Below, piece after piece: positions 62,563 to 64,000 of a DNA stretch of 64,000 bases (position 1 is the stretch's first letter; every line of letters starts with the position of its first letter). The position numbers and the translations under genes are program-made. The stretch comes from JAIYCX01 sp964353175 (GTDB taxonomy: Bacteria > Bdellovibrionota_C > UBA2361 > SZUA-149 > DAOLCO01). The notes beneath the pieces are model-generated. The model was not told where the DNA came from. It saw nothing but the letters and a program-made list of their open reading frames with translations, and searched no databases. The stretch is taken from NCBI GenBank assembly GCA_964353175.1, contig CAYGUX010000014.1:1-64000 (forward strand), read 5' to 3'.

Positions 62563-62591
62563 TTGAACGTTTCTTTTCGAATCCCCATATT
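62563..62591 (+). promoter_or_regulatory. Predicted promoter of the binding-protein gene
   Basis: TTGAAC (62563-62568), a 17-base spacer, CATATT (62586-62591). The start codon is 70 bases downstream of the -10 box. Confidence 0.45.
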
Positions 62592-62661
62592 CTCTGCCCA
62601 TACTTTACCAAAGATTTTCACTCTGCTAGGATTTAAGAATAAAACCAATCATAAAAAATCT

Positions 62662-63729
62662 ATGCGACTCGTCATTCTAAGCATTCTATCTATTCTATTT
62701 GCTCTACCCACTTTTTCATACGCGGACCCAATTAAAATCGGCATAATTACAGACCTAAGTGGTCATGGCGCATTCTGGGGAAATCAAACAAGACTTGGGG
62801 CTCAAATCTTGGAAAGCGAACTAAAAAAAGAAGGCATGGATGTTAAATTTATCTATGCAGATTCCGCATTCAAACCAAGCCAAGGAGTAACTGAAGCCTA
62901 CAAACTCATCACCCATGACAAGGTCGATGCAATTTTTTCTGAGTTCAGTCTAATCGTGAATGCAGTTTCACCTGTCACATCTAAATTCAAAAAAATTCTA
63001 GTTGGAACCTGTGGAGGTGTATCATTTTTAGAAGCTAATCCATATGCATTTAAAACTTATCTCAATTACGAGGATGGATGCCGTCGTTTAGGAGAACAAT
63101 GGAAAAAAGAGGGCCTTGAAAAGGTTGGCATATTAAGGGTTAATAATGAGGTTGGAGAACTTTGTGCTAAAGGTGCCCTTTCAGTTTATCAGGATCTAGA
63201 AATCAAAGCCTTTAATCCGACTGAGGAGTTAGCCACACCCATACTTTCCTTTAGAACTAAGAACATTAAAGCAATTTTCCACTCTGGTTACGAAGTAGAT
63301 GCATTGAACATTTTTAAGAATCTCAAGATATTAAGCTTAGATATTACAGTAGGAGGCCCCGATTCAGATACTCTCACCACCAAAGTAATCAATACCTATC
63401 CTACAGAAATCGAACACACCATAACTTTTGGATATCCTAAATTTGACACTCAATTTAAAGAAAAAATTTTAAAGGCAGACCCAAAAAATGACCTTACTTC
63501 CTCTGAAGCAATCGCAAATGCCTATCTATTTCTAAAACAGTTGGTTAAGGTAATCTCAGAATGCCCTAAAGATGAGATTGATTGCCAAACCCAACTTTTA
63601 TCATCTCAAGGGCCAGATCCCTTACTCGACTTTAAAGGATGGAAAGACAGAGTAGCAGATCATGGGTTCGTCATAAACAAATGGAAAGGTGGTAAGAAAG
63701 AAGTTCTACAAACTTACAGTTTACCGTAA
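62662..63729 (+). CDS. Periplasmic type 1 substrate-binding protein (Leu/Ile/Val-binding-like)
   Basis: 355 residues from the ATG at 62662, which begins the signal peptide (about 1-21, ending FSYA); the open frame to 62563 has no signal sequence and overlaps the predicted promoter. IKIGIITDLSGHGAFWGNQ at about 25-43 and KLITHDKVDAIFSEFS near 77-92 follow the Peripla_BP_6 pattern, with a GTCGG segment near 117. Ligand could be an amino acid, amide or urea. No ABC permease or ATPase gene is adjacent, so it is either an orphan receptor or uses a transporter elsewhere. Convergent with the partial gene beyond. Confidence 0.85.
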   Translation: MRLVILSILSILFALPTFSYADPIKIGIITDLSGHGAFWGNQTRLGAQILESELKKEGMDVKFIYADSAFKPSQGVTEAYKLITHDKVDAIFSEFSLIVNAVSPVTSKFKKILVGTCGGVSFLEANPYAFKTYLNYEDGCRRLGEQWKKEGLEKVGILRVNNEVGELCAKGALSVYQDLEIKAFNPTEELATPILSFRTKNIKAIFHSGYEVDALNIFKNLKILSLDITVGGPDSDTLTTKVINTYPTEIEHTITFGYPKFDTQFKEKILKADPKNDLTSSEAIANAYLFLKQLVKVISECPKDEIDCQTQLLSSQGPDPLLDFKGWKDRVADHGFVINKWKGGKKEVLQTYSLP

Positions 63730-63758
63730 ATGCCGAATAGCTTATTTACTGCAATTTT

Positions 63759-64000
63759 CTAAGCCTGTCTCCCTTTCCACCACCAATACCCCCCACTCAA
63801 CAAACAAGGCCAAACTACGACTGGCACAACGTGCCAAAAAATCAGGTGGCTTGATGTATCACCTGGGCAGACCAAGTGTAAAAGTATCCCGCCAAAAACT
63901 GCTCCAGTAAAAACACTCATAAAAAAGCTAGAATTTGAATTAAGCAAGTAGCCCTTTCTCACAAAATAATACAATAGAGTGCCAAAAGCCAATGTACTCA
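63759..64000 (-). CDS. Partial membrane protein, possibly NrsF/DUF1109-like
   Basis: Only the C-terminal part is in the window; the frame stays open to the edge, so the true start is to the right. About 80 residues with three hydrophobic segments. LLHLVCPGDTSSHLIFWH recalls the conserved HL-CP...H...H segment near the end of DUF1109/NrsF proteins, six-helix anti-sigma factors. The match is by memory of that motif only. The stop (TAG at 63759) is 29 bases from the stop of the binding-protein gene. Confidence 0.45.
   Translation of the reverse strand, partial: STLAFGTLLYYFVRKGYLLNSNSSFFMSVFTGAVFGGILLHLVCPGDTSSHLIFWHVVPVVVWPCLLSGGYWWWKGRQA

Noticed and set aside
63689..63910. 73-codon frame on the plus strand near the right edge
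   Set aside because: It overlaps the end of the binding-protein gene and lies opposite the better membrane-protein frame. The peptide has no family features and no ribosome site.
1..64000. Prophage, integrative element, intact insertion sequence or CRISPR array
   Set aside because: No integrase, transposase, phage structural or cas gene was found in any frame, and no evenly spaced repeats were seen.

Overview
The window is about 63 percent A+T and densely coded. It comes from a Gram-negative, flagellated bacterium: it carries lptD (outer-membrane LPS assembly), O-antigen-type sugar nucleotide genes, flgK and flgL, a class A PBP and an NtrY-type kinase. MopE-like and thrombospondin type-3 motifs, a Hanks-type kinase and a sigma-54-like flagellar promoter suggest a deltaproteobacterium-grade lineage in the broad sense (Bdellovibrionota, Myxococcota, Desulfobacterota or a neighbour). 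I cannot fix the phylum: there is no rRNA or tRNA gene, and I see no phage, plasmid, CRISPR or intact insertion sequence.

Layout. 0-3.8 kb: ribH, an AAA/DUF4143 ATPase with a perfect palindrome against its start codon, an orphan secreted protein, and repeat-rich gaps. 3.8-11.4 kb (minus strand): a pyrimidine operon pyrR-pyrB-pyrC-carA-carB. Its leader has a PyrR-binding-loop-like hairpin next to the ribosome site of a 77-codon ORF whose stop overlaps the pyrR start. 11.4-19.3 kb: a Ser/Thr kinase behind a G-rich terminated leader, ruvA-ruvB-ntrY, and a class A PBP. 19.4-30.1 kb: a first surface-polysaccharide and secreted-protein region (ArnT-like transferase, Wzx flippase, MopE/beta-helix protein with a G10 tract, two GT4 transferases, wecB, and a TSP3 protein). 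30.1-35.3 kb: an accessory stretch with a tandem hairpin array, a tiny lipoprotein, a protein of the family annotated as 3-methyladenine DNA glycosylase, a 996-residue unknown, and an inverted-repeat-bounded segment around a 64-residue ORF. 35.5-38.3 kb: flgK-flgL. 38.3-42.9 kb: mdh-sucC-sucD-ndk-rlmN. 43-44.5 kb: a leader peptide, an unknown protein and an initiating sugar transferase. 44.5-47.8 kb: the E2 subunit of a 2-oxoacid dehydrogenase, a LipB-LipA fusion and a small secreted protein. 48.2-49.3 kb: a transglutaminase-like gene and structured intergenic DNA. 49.3-56.3 kb: nucleotide-sugar genes (rmlA, rmlB, rmlD, manC, gmd, rmd, one unknown; no rmlC). 56.4-63.7 kb: lptD, accD, a Nif3-family gene, pgk, a periplasmic binding protein, and a partial membrane protein at the edge.

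The envelope genes fit together: the sugar transferase starts lipid-linked glycan synthesis, the gmd/rmd, rml and wecB products are donor sugars, GT4 enzymes extend, Wzx flips, the ArnT-like enzyme may decorate, and LptD delivers LPS. Sucrose-independent core metabolism is represented by the succinyl-CoA synthetase/malate dehydrogenase operon and by E2 grouped with its own lipoylation enzymes. Intergenic DNA holds several families of short dispersed palindromic repeats.

The best candidates for something new are the PyrR-loop/upstream-ORF arrangement, the LipB-LipA fusion operon, EF-hand-like loops in both hook-filament junction proteins, the 34.8-35.3 kb structured element, the G-rich RNA upstream of the kinase, and the strong-ribosome-site 11-codon leader at 43.1 kb.
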